A stretch of DNA of 64,000 nt from Eubacterium sp. (GTDB lineage: Bacteria > Bacillota > Clostridia > Lachnospirales > Lachnospiraceae): the NCBI GenBank assembly GCA_017541035.1, contig JAFXZW010000005.1, positions 33,065-97,064 of the forward strand, read 5' to 3'. Positions 7,942-16,314 of the stretch are shown here, piece by piece. The position numbers were made by a program, and so were the translations under genes. Under the pieces are notes generated by a model that had not been told where the DNA came from, did no database searches, and worked only from the letters and a program-made list of their open reading frames with translations. Within the stretch, counting starts at the first letter, position 1; every line of letters begins with the position of its first letter.

Positions 7942-8709
7942 TCAGGACTTCCACAGAAGATCATACTCAGAACCCGGCAGATCATACATATCCCGAATCA
8001 GTTCCTCCTTCAGTTCCTTTTTCGGATCATGGAGGAGTCTCACTCCCTCTTTGGTAAAACAAAGCAGATGATCTGCAATAAGAGATGCTTCCTTCAGGTC
8101 ATGGAGTGCCATCACAAGTCCCCGTCCTTCCTCCTTTGCTGCCTTTCGGAGCATCTCCAGAAGACGGATACGAAAATGAAGATCAAGAAAAGAAAAGGGC
8201 TCATCCAGAAGAATCAACGGCGTATCCTGGCAAAGGGCTCTGGCCAACATGACACGCTGCAGCTGTCCGTCCGAAAGGCAGTCCGCAAAGCTTCCGGAAA
8301 GCTCCCGAATCCCCACCAGTTCCATAGCCTTATCACATGCCTCCGTGTCCTGCTCTCTCTCCCGCAGAAATCCATCCATGTAGGGATATCTGCCCAGGAG
8401 TACCACCTCCCGGACTGTCAGTCTTGCCTTCATATCCCTTTTTGTCGTTACCAGAGCCATTCTCCTTGCCCGTTCCTTTACGGAGAGAGTACTGACGGGA
8501 TCATCCTCCAGTGTGACATCTCCGGAAAGAGCCGGAATCCTTCCTGCCAGAGTGGAAAGAAGGGTACTTTTTCCACAGCCGTTGGGTCCCAGCAGGGCAA
8601 GGATCTCTCCCTGCCGAAGGGAAAATGTAATCCCTTCCGCCACGACACGGCTTCCGTATCCGATGGTCAGATCCCCGGCGGAAAGAATGGCGTTCTCCTG
8701 CTTCTTCAT
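7942..8709 (-). CDS. ABC transporter ATPase, FecE/BtuD type
   Basis: Cytoplasmic ATPase of an iron-complex/cobalamin-type importer. Motifs: Walker A GPNGCGKST, signature LSDGQLQRVMLARAL (Asp replaces Gly in the LSGGQ core), Walker B LILLDEPFSFLD, and switch His in ALHDL. The ATG at 8709 is preferred over an in-frame GTG at 8715 because GGAGG is eight bases before it and only two before the GTG. It begins just after the permease stop and is the last gene of the cobalamin-riboswitch operon. The cargo is set by the binding protein, probably a corrinoid, heme or metal chelate. Confidence 0.9.
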   Translation of the reverse strand: MKKQENAILSAGDLTIGYGSRVVAEGITFSLRQGEILALLGPNGCGKSTLLSTLAGRIPALSGDVTLEDDPVSTLSVKERARRMALVTTKRDMKARLTVREVVLLGRYPYMDGFLREREQDTEACDKAMELVGIRELSGSFADCLSDGQLQRVMLARALCQDTPLILLDEPFSFLDLHFRIRLLEMLRKAAKEEGRGLVMALHDLKEASLIADHLLCFTKEGVRLLHDPKKELKEELIRDMYDLPGSEYDLLWKS

Positions 8710-8711
8710 TT

Positions 8712-9731
8712 TCACGCCCTCCTTCTCTGTCGCATAAAGATCATCACGATCACCACCGGAGCTCCCATTAGGGATGTCACAACGCCAAGAGAAAGCTCCG
8801 TAGGAGCCAGCAGAATCCGGCTGAGCAGATCCGCCAGAAGACAGAACACCGCTCCTCCCAGGAAGGAAAGGGGAATGATCACCCGGGTCCGTTCTGTTCC
8901 CGAAAGTCTTCGGATCAGAAAGGGAACGGCGATCCCGACAAAGGATACCGGTCCGGCAAAAGCCGTAACCGTAGCGGCCAGCAGACTGGCTGTGACAACC
9001 AGAAGGATTCGAAAAAGCCTGAGATTCACTCCCAGACTTTCCGCCACCGTTTCCCCAAGGTAATAAGCCTGCATGGGTTTAGCCAGAAAGACGGCAAGAA
9101 TCAGAAGGGGAAAAACGACGCAGACTGCGATACCCACATGCTCCCACTGTGTTCCGGAGAAGGACCCCATGCTCCAGTTATGAAGACTGACTACATTCTG
9201 ATCATCGGAAATGTTAATGATCAGCTCAGTCACCGCGGAACAGATATATCCGATCATGATCCCGGCCACCAGCAGTGATGCGCTGCCAGACAGCCTTCTG
9301 GCAACCGGAATAAGGATCCCCACAGTAAGAAGGGCTCCCGCGAATGCTGCCAGGATCATACCCGGTGAGGAAAGCGAAAAATCCATTTTCAGGCTGAGGA
9401 TCAGAACGACTGCTACGGAAAGCTTCGCGCCTGAGGAGATTCCCAAAACAAAGGGACCGGCGATGGGATTCTCAAAAAAGCTTTGCAGGAGAAGGCCTGA
9501 GAGTGACAGTGCACCGCCCAGGATCACGGCCATCAGGCATCGGGGAAGACGCAGTTCCATAATGATCTGCCTCTTCACTTCATCCTGATTGCTTCCGAAA
9601 AAGATCTGCCACAGATCCGTAAGGCCTACAGATACCGAGCCGGAACAGAGTCCGAGCAACAGGAAAAGAAGCAGCGCTATGATAAGCCCTGCCGCAACCG
9701 GGATGATCCTTTTTCCGTAATTCCGATTCAT
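8712..9731 (-). CDS. ABC transporter permease, FecCD/BtuC family
   Basis: The 339-residue protein has about ten hydrophobic segments and FecCD/BtuC-type features: LRLPRCLMAVILGGALSLSG near residues 60-80, and the GPVSFVGIAVPFLIRRL coupling region near 265-285 that contacts the ATPase. It is expected to work as a homodimer in the membrane. Its ATG overlaps the stop of the binding-protein gene (ATGA). It completes an importer with the flanking genes. Confidence 0.93.
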   Translation of the reverse strand: MNRNYGKRIIPVAAGLIIALLLFLLLGLCSGSVSVGLTDLWQIFFGSNQDEVKRQIIMELRLPRCLMAVILGGALSLSGLLLQSFFENPIAGPFVLGISSGAKLSVAVVLILSLKMDFSLSSPGMILAAFAGALLTVGILIPVARRLSGSASLLVAGIMIGYICSAVTELIINISDDQNVVSLHNWSMGSFSGTQWEHVGIAVCVVFPLLILAVFLAKPMQAYYLGETVAESLGVNLRLFRILLVVTASLLAATVTAFAGPVSFVGIAVPFLIRRLSGTERTRVIIPLSFLGGAVFCLLADLLSRILLAPTELSLGVVTSLMGAPVVIVMIFMRQRRRA

Positions 9732-10888
9732 TCTGCCATCCTTATCAGGTATTTCATATCCGTTCCTTCCTCCTCCGAAAGAATACGGGTCAGTTCCTCA
9801 AGTAGCTCCGTGACTCCTGTGGGCTTCTGAAAGAGATTATCTTTTGTATAATATACCTTTCCGCTTTTCACCGCGCTGAACTCCTTCATCAGTGGCTTCT
9901 CCTTCACCATGGCGGTAATGCTTTCATAGGCCCCATAGATCGCTCCGTTGTAGATCAGGATATCCGCATCCTTTGCAACGGCATAAAACTGTTCCGTGGA
10001 TAAATGCAGGGACGAACTGTCCTCCGGATCCACCCCCAGATCAGCAGCGGTGAAAGCATAGGTTCCTCCCGCTATGCGGATCATTTCCGCCATATAACCT
10101 GACGGTGCCTGGATATTCACATAACCGTTGGGACTGAAGGAAAAATAAGCCACCCTCTGCTCTCTTCCCTTCTTTTTCCCGATCAGATCCTGATATGCGG
10201 AATTCTTTTCCTGAAACCAGTGCTCCGCTTTCTCCTCCATTCCAAGGATACACCCATATACGCGGATCCATTCCATCCTTCCCATGGGATGCTTCTCATA
10301 GCTGGAGCGCTCGATCATAACCGGAAAGCCCAGCTGTTCCAGTTTTTCCTTCGTCCCCGGGTCATGCAGGATCATGGTATTCTCCACGATAAGCCCACAG
10401 CCCTCCTGAAGCAGCCATTCATAATCCGGGGCATTGTATTTCCCGACAAATGTGATGGTGTCATCCCTTACAAGGCCTGCTATCTCCGTATCCGACCAGT
10501 CTCCCGCCCCGGTGGAGGTATATCCGACCCGGGAAAGTGATCCCAGTTCCTGAAAAAAGGACATGGCCGAGGAAGAAGCCATATAGATTTTCTCTGCGGG
10601 CTGTCGGATCACCGTTACGTCCTTCGGCAGTTGTTCCGGGATCTCCTTCCCGTTCGGAACCACCAGATAATCCGTACCTTTAATGGTGATTCTTCTGAAG
10701 CCGCCCTCATATTGCTCTATGACAAACTCCTCTGCATACTGGTTTTCCTCTGTAAAAGTCAGCTGTAGACCTGCCCAGTTTTCGGTTTTCTCTTCTTTTT
10801 TTTCGCATGAAGCGAGGAAAAAAAGGCAGAAAAAAAGCATGCCAAGGATCCGTACTGTATATCTATTTTCCTTTCTTCTGATATACAT
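9728..10888 (-). CDS. ABC transporter substrate-binding lipoprotein (helical-backbone type)
   Basis: A 386-residue lipoprotein: basic N-terminus, hydrophobic stretch and lipobox LASC with lipidated Cys28. The mature part has the two-lobed layout of the PF01497 family for siderophore, heme and cobalamin binding (an N-lobe with GSLSRVGYTSTG, a long linking helix near the YGCILGMEEKAEHWF segment, and a C-lobe). I chose the ATG at 10888, with AAAGGAG seven bases upstream, over one seven codons earlier that lacks a site. Its ligand cannot be read from sequence; the riboswitch and CbiK favour a corrinoid or related tetrapyrrole or metal. Confidence 0.85.
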   Translation of the reverse strand: MYIRRKENRYTVRILGMLFFCLFFLASCEKKEEKTENWAGLQLTFTEENQYAEEFVIEQYEGGFRRITIKGTDYLVVPNGKEIPEQLPKDVTVIRQPAEKIYMASSSAMSFFQELGSLSRVGYTSTGAGDWSDTEIAGLVRDDTITFVGKYNAPDYEWLLQEGCGLIVENTMILHDPGTKEKLEQLGFPVMIERSSYEKHPMGRMEWIRVYGCILGMEEKAEHWFQEKNSAYQDLIGKKKGREQRVAYFSFSPNGYVNIQAPSGYMAEMIRIAGGTYAFTAADLGVDPEDSSSLHLSTEQFYAVAKDADILIYNGAIYGAYESITAMVKEKPLMKEFSAVKSGKVYYTKDNLFQKPTGVTELLEELTRILSEEEGTDMKYLIRMAE

Positions 10889-10920
10889 CCTGCGGCTCCT
10901 TTCCGGCATGCCTTAATCTT

Positions 10921-11880
10921 CTATTTCCGAAGGGATTTACTGTCAAAACTCAATAAATAATCAATCAGATGTGCTTCGCTCATTGCCGTGGTATCAGCCT
11001 GTACCGGCAACGGATAATCAAAACCCGCCACGGGGATCTCGAAGGTGGAATTCTCTCCCTCCGCATTGACAGGATCATACCGGACGCCATCCACGATCAT
11101 AAAATCATACTTGTTGCTGCTCCATTTGATGGTTGCCACTGCCTGACCATTTGTAATGGTAACCGCAGCCGGTGACTCCACCGATGCTCTTCCGGAGCCT
11201 CCGGTAAGAGTTACATCAATGAAGAAATTTCCGTCCATGAGACCAAGCTTTTCAACCGTCTGATAGGGAAGCTCCCTGTATGCGTCCAGAGGAAGGGTGC
11301 CTGCTTCAAAGCAGAGATCCCTGTCATACCAGGCTTCCTTCTTCTTGCTGTAGGCTGCGCAAGGAACCACATCATTCAATATTGTAACGGGGAATGTAAA
11401 GCTATGTGTTCCGTCCGCTTCCTCAGTGAAATCGATATAATCCACCTGGGGAGCCTTCTCTGCTTCTTCACCCGTACCGGGATACAGATAGAGATAACCC
11501 GTTCCGCCCATGAACATTTTGGCAGTCATTCGTCCGTCCTTCACAGTAAGGATACAGCGATCGATCTTGAACATGGAGGAGCTGGATTTTACATTGATCT
11601 CATACTCCCCGTCCGCCAGATCCTTTCCTTTTACCGGCACCAGTCCCGGCGTGACCACCTCTTCCTTTTCAACCGTAGCAAGCTCGGTCTTCTCTGTATC
11701 TGAGGCATTCTCCGAAAGAACGGTGTCCTGTTCCGAAACTTCCTTACCTGTCGAATCCTTTTCCGAGGATATGCTTTCATTTTTCCCGGCAGTTTGCTCT
11801 CCCGCAGCCTGCTTTCCCTCACATCCCGCAGCTGCCAAGGAAAGTGCCAGAAGCAGGATGAATATCTTTCCTTTTTTCAT
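10921..11880 (-). CDS. Lipoprotein with two repeated beta-rich domains, unknown (possibly NEAT-like)
   Basis: A 319-residue lipoprotein (lipobox AAGC, Cys20) with a Ser/Thr/Glu-rich linker to about residue 80. Two copies of one domain follow (about 88-195 and 214-313). Each starts with Asp-Gly-(Glu/Asn)-(Tyr/Phe), has a V(K/T)xxS...(D/N)G...A strand pair, then FxxPV and a terminal (D)Y/L-C/S-F segment. Copy two contains SSNKYDFMIVDGVRY. This order of strands recalls NEAT heme-binding domains, but I do not recognise the family firmly. It sits between exported CbiK and the binding protein, so surface capture of a tetrapyrrole or metal complex is a reasonable inference. Confidence 0.6.
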   Translation of the reverse strand: MKKGKIFILLLALSLAAAGCEGKQAAGEQTAGKNESISSEKDSTGKEVSEQDTVLSENASDTEKTELATVEKEEVVTPGLVPVKGKDLADGEYEINVKSSSSMFKIDRCILTVKDGRMTAKMFMGGTGYLYLYPGTGEEAEKAPQVDYIDFTEEADGTHSFTFPVTILNDVVPCAAYSKKKEAWYDRDLCFEAGTLPLDAYRELPYQTVEKLGLMDGNFFIDVTLTGGSGRASVESPAAVTITNGQAVATIKWSSNKYDFMIVDGVRYDPVNAEGENSTFEIPVAGFDYPLPVQADTTAMSEAHLIDYLLSFDSKSLRK

Positions 11881-11928
11881 ATTTTACCAGCTTTCTTTTT
11901 CTTCTACCGCACCCGAAAAATGAATTTA

Positions 11929-12933
11929 CTACTTTCCTTCAATCGCTGCCTTTGCGTGATCCACATAAATCTGGCAGATGGTTTCATTTTCACCCAGACC
12001 TCGCAGGAGGGTTACCACCTCGTAACCGTCTTTCGTAAGGACATTCTTCCAGGAATCCTCCTCATCTCCTGCCATATCATTATTGGCATGATCACCGGCT
12101 ACAACCATCAGGGGCTCCAGAACCACTCTCTTATATCCGCCTTCCTTCAGCAGCTTCCTTACATCATCCAGAGACGGAGTCGCTTCAACGGTTCCGATAA
12201 AATAGCTCTTATGGCCGTCCGCGGTAAGCAGCTCCTGCATTTTTGCATAAACCGCATTCGAAGCCGCCTCCGTACCATGTCCCATGAAGACAATGGCTGT
12301 ATCACCGTTATCATATTCCTTTGTCCAGTCGACTATGGCATTCTTCACCCGCTTAAAATCATCATCGGAAGTAAGAAGGGGCTGGCCGATCTTCACGGAG
12401 TCAAATGCATCCGCATACTGAGCCACCTTATCCTTCAGTTCGTTATACTCAAAGCCATTCATAAGATGGGTGGGCTGTACAACAAGATTCTTCACCTTGT
12501 TATTCACAGCACGCTTCAAAGCCTCATCCACATTGTCGATATGAATACCGTCCCTCTTCTCCACATGATTGATGACGATATCCGCTGTAAAACCGCGTCG
12601 CACATCATAGTCGGAGAACGCCTTGTCCAGTGCCTCTTCGATTGCTCCGATGGTAAGCCGGCGGGAATCATTGAAGGACGTTCCGAAGCTGATGACCAGA
12701 AGTTCATTTGCACCGATTCCATCCTCATTCCGGACCTTATCCAGAGAGGCATCTCCGGTGTTATAATTCTCTTCATCCTCTCCGGCTGTTGTGGCCTCCG
12801 TCTTTGCCTCCGTTTTTGCTTCCGTCGCTGCAGCCGCTGTGGTCGTTTCCTCTTTCTTTCCGCATCCGGACAGGGAAAGCCCCATCACCATAGCCGCGCT
12901 GAGCAGCATCAACCCGAATCCTCTTTTCTTCAT
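11929..12933 (-). CDS. cbiK: Exported CbiK-type sirohydrochlorin cobaltochelatase lipoprotein
   Basis: CbiK inserts cobalt into sirohydrochlorin in the anaerobic cobalamin pathway and is normally cytoplasmic. This 334-residue version has a signal peptide and lipobox LSGC (Cys24), then an Ala/Thr/Glu linker. The chelatase fold is intact: LLVISFGTSF near the start, the first metal-site His in VFMGHGT, and the second in MVVAGDHANNDM. AAGGAGG lies before the ATG at 12933; an upstream in-frame extension has no usable site. Periplasmic CbiK is known from Desulfovibrio. The gene is first behind a cobalamin riboswitch and heads an uptake operon. It could process, carry or sense a metal or tetrapyrrole outside the membrane. 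Confidence 0.9.
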   Translation of the reverse strand: MKKRGFGLMLLSAAMVMGLSLSGCGKKEETTTAAAATEAKTEAKTEATTAGEDEENYNTGDASLDKVRNEDGIGANELLVISFGTSFNDSRRLTIGAIEEALDKAFSDYDVRRGFTADIVINHVEKRDGIHIDNVDEALKRAVNNKVKNLVVQPTHLMNGFEYNELKDKVAQYADAFDSVKIGQPLLTSDDDFKRVKNAIVDWTKEYDNGDTAIVFMGHGTEAASNAVYAKMQELLTADGHKSYFIGTVEATPSLDDVRKLLKEGGYKRVVLEPLMVVAGDHANNDMAGDEEDSWKNVLTKDGYEVVTLLRGLGENETICQIYVDHAKAAIEGK

Positions 12934-13061
12934 GTCTTTTTCCTCCTTGCTTGCGTTTTGTGAAATGTGTGAATGAGGAATAAGCACGCAAAGAAAGCGT
13001 CTGCTTCTGCTGCCACAGTACGAGCAGTCCGGTACGGCCAATTCCTCGTGGTCATGGTACC

Positions 13062-13262
13062 GTCATATCGGCAGGTCTCCCGGCTTATGATCTCTTCTGA
13101 CGCCTTCCCGGCTGATACTGTGTGCCAGTGACATACTGTCAGAAGATAAAAATGATCATTCACGGTGGCGAAGACCGTGCGGGATTCTCACCCGCTTCCC
13201 TATTCTACGCGCCTCTTCACGCGTCACCGAATGACATGCCCCCGCAACGCAATAACGAGAGC
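13062..13262 (-). ncRNA. Cobalamin riboswitch
   Basis: Minus-strand RNA between the promoter and cbiK. It contains the conserved core GGGAAGCGGGTGAGAATCCC (from 13200 down), the GCCACCGTG element (13161-13169) and the B12 box AGCCGGGAGACCTGCC (13070-13085), in the right order and spacing for the large class I (adenosylcobalamin) type. It normally lowers expression of downstream transport or synthesis genes when cobalamin is abundant. A stable hairpin at 13030-13062 follows directly; no U-tract terminator is evident, so control may be at translation or by another mechanism. Confidence 0.95.
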
Positions 13263-13272
13263 ACGGAAACTG

Positions 13273-13301
13273 TTATAACACAGCCGTACTCTCGTTGTCA
13301 A
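13273..13301 (-). promoter_or_regulatory. Sigma-A promoter of the riboswitch operon
   Basis: Minus-strand TTGACA (13296-13301), 17-base spacer, TTATAA (13273-13278). It places the transcript start just before the riboswitch. No terminator was seen between aroC (stop 13356) and this promoter. Confidence 0.85.
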
Positions 13302-13355
13302 CCATCCATAAGGCGTATAAGATGAATCGCATTTTCCTGTCAGTTAAGGTGCCTG

Positions 13356-14438
13356 TCAGATCTGATCCAGTCTGCCGGTTTCCGCCATAAGGTACAGGTC
13401 TGCCACGGTAAGAGCTGTCATCATTTCAACCACGACGGCCGCCCTGGGTCCGATAACCGGATCATGCCTTCCCCTGATGGACAGGTCCGTCTCCTTCAGG
13501 TCCTTTGTCACTGTTTTCTGCTCACGGAAAATGGAAGGCGTAGGTTTAAAGGATGCCCTGAGAAGAATATCCGCACCGGTACTGATCCCTCCGAGGATAC
13601 CTCCGGCATGATTGGAGGTACAGACCACTCTTCCATCCTGCACCCGGAAAGGATCGTTATTCTCCGAACCCCTGCTGGATACGACAGCCTTCCCGTCACC
13701 GATCTCAACAGCCTTTACCGCGCCAATGGAGAAAACAGCCTGAGCAAGACGCGCGTCGAGCTTGTCAAATACCGGTTCTCCGATCCCGGCAGGAAGTCCT
13801 TTTACGATGCAGGTCACCTCACTGCCTGTGGAATCCTGTTCTTCCCTGAGGCGGGTAAGGTATGCCTCTGCTTCCCTGGCGGCATCCGCATCCGGCATGG
13901 CAAAGGGATTTCGCATGATTTCATCCGGATCAAAACGGGACGCATCGCAAATGTAGGGTCCGATGGCACTGACCCAGGCCTGTACATGGATTCCCTTTTC
14001 CGAAAGCATGCGTGCGGCTATGGCCCCCGCAGCGACTCTTGCGGCTGTCTCCCTTCCGGAGGATCTTCCGCCGCCTCTGTAATCCCGGAAGCCATACTTG
14101 CTGTCAAAGCCGAAATCCGCATGTCCCGGCCGCCATGCATTTGCGAGTTCACCATAGTCCGCAGAATGCTGGTCCTTATTCTCTATCATCAGGGAGATCG
14201 GCGTCCCCGTGGTCCTTCCTTCAAAGCATCCGGAAAGGATACGCACCTTATCCTCTTCCCTGCGCGGTGTGGAGAAAGCCCGTCCGCCCGGCTTTCTGCG
14301 ATCCAGATACTGCTGGATATATTCCTCATCCATCGGAAGCCCCGCCGGACATCCGTCTACCACAGCCCCAATACCGTATCCATGGGATTCTCCCCAGGTG
14401 GTAACCCGGAACAAGGTTCCGAAACCCGACCCCGCCAT
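13356..14438 (-). CDS. aroC: Chorismate synthase
   Basis: Converts 5-enolpyruvylshikimate 3-phosphate to chorismate with reduced FMN, the last common step to aromatic amino acids. The 360-residue protein has the N-terminal GTLFRVTTWGESHG signature, the central RGGGRSSGRETAARVAAGA region and the C-terminal RGRHDPVIGPRAAVV signature. The ATG at 14438 follows AAGGAGG; a TTG seven codons upstream lies before this site and is unlikely. It follows xerD across a terminator-like hairpin. Confidence 0.96.
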   Translation of the reverse strand: MAGSGFGTLFRVTTWGESHGYGIGAVVDGCPAGLPMDEEYIQQYLDRRKPGGRAFSTPRREEDKVRILSGCFEGRTTGTPISLMIENKDQHSADYGELANAWRPGHADFGFDSKYGFRDYRGGGRSSGRETAARVAAGAIAARMLSEKGIHVQAWVSAIGPYICDASRFDPDEIMRNPFAMPDADAAREAEAYLTRLREEQDSTGSEVTCIVKGLPAGIGEPVFDKLDARLAQAVFSIGAVKAVEIGDGKAVVSSRGSENNDPFRVQDGRVVCTSNHAGGILGGISTGADILLRASFKPTPSIFREQKTVTKDLKETDLSIRGRHDPVIGPRAAVVVEMMTALTVADLYLMAETGRLDQI

Positions 14439-14455
14439 ATCATTTCCTCCTTGGT

Positions 14456-14499
14456 ACAAAAGAAAAGGTTCCCAAACGCGGTTAGCGTTCCGGAACCTT
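14456..14499 (-). terminator. Terminator or attenuator between xerD and aroC
   Basis: Minus-strand AAGGTTCCGGAACGC pairs with GCGTTTGGGAACCTT (14465-14499), followed by TTCTTTTGT. It overlaps the xerD stop and ends 18 bases before aroC, so aroC may depend on readthrough. Confidence 0.75.
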
Positions 14500-15394
14500 A
14501 AACATTGCCGACAACTTTCGGATGTGCGTGATCATAAACCGCTTTCAGCTTCTCCGGTCTCTGCTTCAGATAGATCTGCGTGGTGGAAATATCGGAATGC
14601 CCGAGCATTTCCTGTACGGCATGCAGATCCGCGCCATTGTTTACCAGATGAGAGGCAAAGGAATGCCTGATCATATGGGGCGTTATATCCTTTTCGATAT
14701 TCGCCTTTCTGGCATAATACTTGATGATCTTCCAGAAGCCCTGTCGGGACATGGGTTCGCCCTTTACATTGGCAAAAAGATAATCTCCTTTTTTCACCAT
14801 GCCGGGCCGCACATCCCTGATGTACTTCTCCATAATGACCCGGGTTCCTTCATCAATGGGAATGATCCTGTACTTTCCGCTGTCACTGCATTCAATGTAA
14901 TTCATGGAAAGATTAAGATTCTCCACTCTGAGATTAAGCAGCTCCGTCACACGAAGACCGGTGGCATAAAGCAGGGAAAGCATTGCTCTGTCTCTGACGA
15001 TCTTCGGTGTATTACCCTCCGGCTGCTGAAGAAGAAGGTTTACCTCCTCCACAGTAAGAACATCCGGAGAACGCTTCTCCACCTTGGGCGGTTTCAGCTG
15101 TTCCGTCGGGTTACCCTTCACCATACCCCGTCCGAGAAGGTACAGAAAAAAGGACCGGATACTTGCAATGTTCCGGGACACCGTAGCCGAGCTCATTCCT
15201 GTTTTTTCCAGATACAGGACATACGAACCCAGTGAGGTAGCTGTTATTTCATCCACCTCATGGATTCCGTTTTCACGAAAATATTCCTGCATTTTGTGAA
15301 GATCCCGGTAATAGGATTGAATTGTGTTCTGACTTGAATGCTTTACATCACGCAGATAAGTGACATAAGCCTCAATCATCTGTTCCATATCCAC
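14498..15394 (-). CDS. xerD: Site-specific tyrosine recombinase XerD
   Basis: Resolves chromosome dimers at dif. The 298-residue protein has the N-terminal core-binding domain (about 1-95) and the C-terminal catalytic domain, with Arg in YATGLRVTELLNLRV, the HMIRHSFASHL His-x-x-Arg pair, the third-site His in LGHSDISTTQIY and the nucleophile Tyr in that same motif. Length and single-copy housekeeping context fit XerD, not an integrase; no att site or phage genes are nearby. A clear promoter is at 15460-15488. Confidence 0.93.
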   Translation of the reverse strand: MDMEQMIEAYVTYLRDVKHSSQNTIQSYYRDLHKMQEYFRENGIHEVDEITATSLGSYVLYLEKTGMSSATVSRNIASIRSFFLYLLGRGMVKGNPTEQLKPPKVEKRSPDVLTVEEVNLLLQQPEGNTPKIVRDRAMLSLLYATGLRVTELLNLRVENLNLSMNYIECSDSGKYRIIPIDEGTRVIMEKYIRDVRPGMVKKGDYLFANVKGEPMSRQGFWKIIKYYARKANIEKDITPHMIRHSFASHLVNNGADLHAVQEMLGHSDISTTQIYLKQRPEKLKAVYDHAHPKVVGNV

Positions 15395-15459
15395 CCCTGT
15401 AAATTACGAAAAAGACTCTTCTTCATCGCGCCAACGACATCTTTTTCTTTACAGAGAAC

Positions 15460-15488
15460 AGTATAAATATAAATTAACATAAAATCAA
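15460..15488 (-). promoter_or_regulatory. Sigma-A promoter of xerD
   Basis: Minus-strand TTGATT (15483-15488), 17-base spacer, TATACT (15460-15465) in an AT-rich 260-base intergenic region. Two copies of GTGTTTTTTAA lie on the plus strand near 15490 and 15583; nothing else is recognised there. Confidence 0.75.
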
Positions 15489-15611
15489 TAGTGTTTTTTA
15501 AGCGAAAAGCCGCATAGATACTGGGATTACAGCCATTTTCAACGAGATAAAGTGTGATATTTTATGTAAACCACATTATCTTGTGTTTTTTAACTGTTAA
15601 CATCATTTTAC

Positions 15612-15649
15612 AAAAAAATGACAGACAGAGAGACTGTCCGTCATTTTTC
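15612..15649 (-). terminator. Terminator after the NUDIX gene
   Basis: Minus-strand AAAAATGACGGACAG and CTGTCTGTCATTTTT form a 15 bp stem with one mismatch, followed by a T run, starting 14 bases past the NUDIX stop. A and T runs on both sides make it potentially bidirectional. Confidence 0.85.
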
Positions 15650-15661
15650 GGTATTACTTGA

Positions 15662-16207
15662 TTAAAAAAGACCTCTTTGCTTCAGATCCCGGTATCCGAG
15701 AAGAGCAATAACGGTTTTTCCATCATAGATCTCACCCCTGTAGATCATATCCAGAGCATCGGTAAAGGGAAGCCTTACCAGGTCAATGGATTCCCCCGGA
15801 TCGAGATGCCTGGTTCCCCTCCGCAGATCCTTTCCCACATAGATCGCCGTGTGTTCGTCGAAAAGCCCGACTGCATTGATGATATTTCCGATCAGCTTTA
15901 TCCTTTCCGGAATCAGGCCGGTCTCCTCCTCCGCCTCTCTGAGCGCTGTCACCGACGTATCCTTATCTTCGGCTTCTGAAATGCCGGCGGGAATCTCCAG
16001 AAGCACCTTATCCTCCACATTCCGATACTGGCGGACCAGGATCACCCGCTCTTCCTCATCCACCAGAAGCATCCCGGCTCCGTCACGGTTTTTTACATAG
16101 TCATAATAGAGGACCGTCCCGTCAGACTGTTCCAGGATATCTTCATAAACCTTTACGCGATGTGCTTCATATTTCAGAACTCTGTCAATCCTTCTTGTCT
16201 CTTTCAC
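15662..16207 (-). CDS. NUDIX hydrolase, ADP-ribose pyrophosphatase type
   Basis: Hydrolyses nucleoside diphosphates linked to another moiety, probably ADP-ribose. The NUDIX box is complete: Gly in AGISEAEDKD..., then ALREAEEETGLIPE with the metal-binding REAEEETG core. The beta-strand with VDEEERVILVRQYRN is typical of the NudF/YqkG group. The GTG at 16207 has AGGGGGTGG at proper spacing; a GTG three codons earlier is the alternative. It lies downstream of RNase Y behind a terminator. Confidence 0.88.
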   Translation of the reverse strand: MKETRRIDRVLKYEAHRVKVYEDILEQSDGTVLYYDYVKNRDGAGMLLVDEEERVILVRQYRNVEDKVLLEIPAGISEAEDKDTSVTALREAEEETGLIPERIKLIGNIINAVGLFDEHTAIYVGKDLRRGTRHLDPGESIDLVRLPFTDALDMIYRGEIYDGKTVIALLGYRDLKQRGLF

Positions 16208-16266
16208 GACTTCCACCCCCTTTTTTTGATGTGATCGTCAGACTCACATTTTCCATGCTTTCACAG

Positions 16267-16304
16267 GAAAAATTGAGCCTCCCGGGATGACCGGAAGGCT
16301 CAAA
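16267..16304 (-). terminator. Terminator after rny
   Basis: Minus-strand TTGAGCCTTCCGG, TCAT loop, CCCGGGAGGCTCAA, then TTTTTC. The stem is about 13 bp, starting 11 bases after the rny stop. Confidence 0.9.
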
Positions 16305-16314
16305 TAAACTCCTT

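Noticed and set aside
7708-9063. 451-codon plus-strand frame
   Set aside because: Runs across the topA start and the ATPase gene on the opposite strand; no domain and no ribosome site.
12934-13041. N-terminal extension of CbiK
   Set aside because: It starts at TTG without a site, passes through the leader RNA and would bury the signal peptide; the ATG at 12933 has AAGGAGG.
14498-15394. Phage integrase or integrative element
   Set aside because: The recombinase has XerD features and housekeeping neighbours; no att repeats, tRNA insertion or mobile genes are near.
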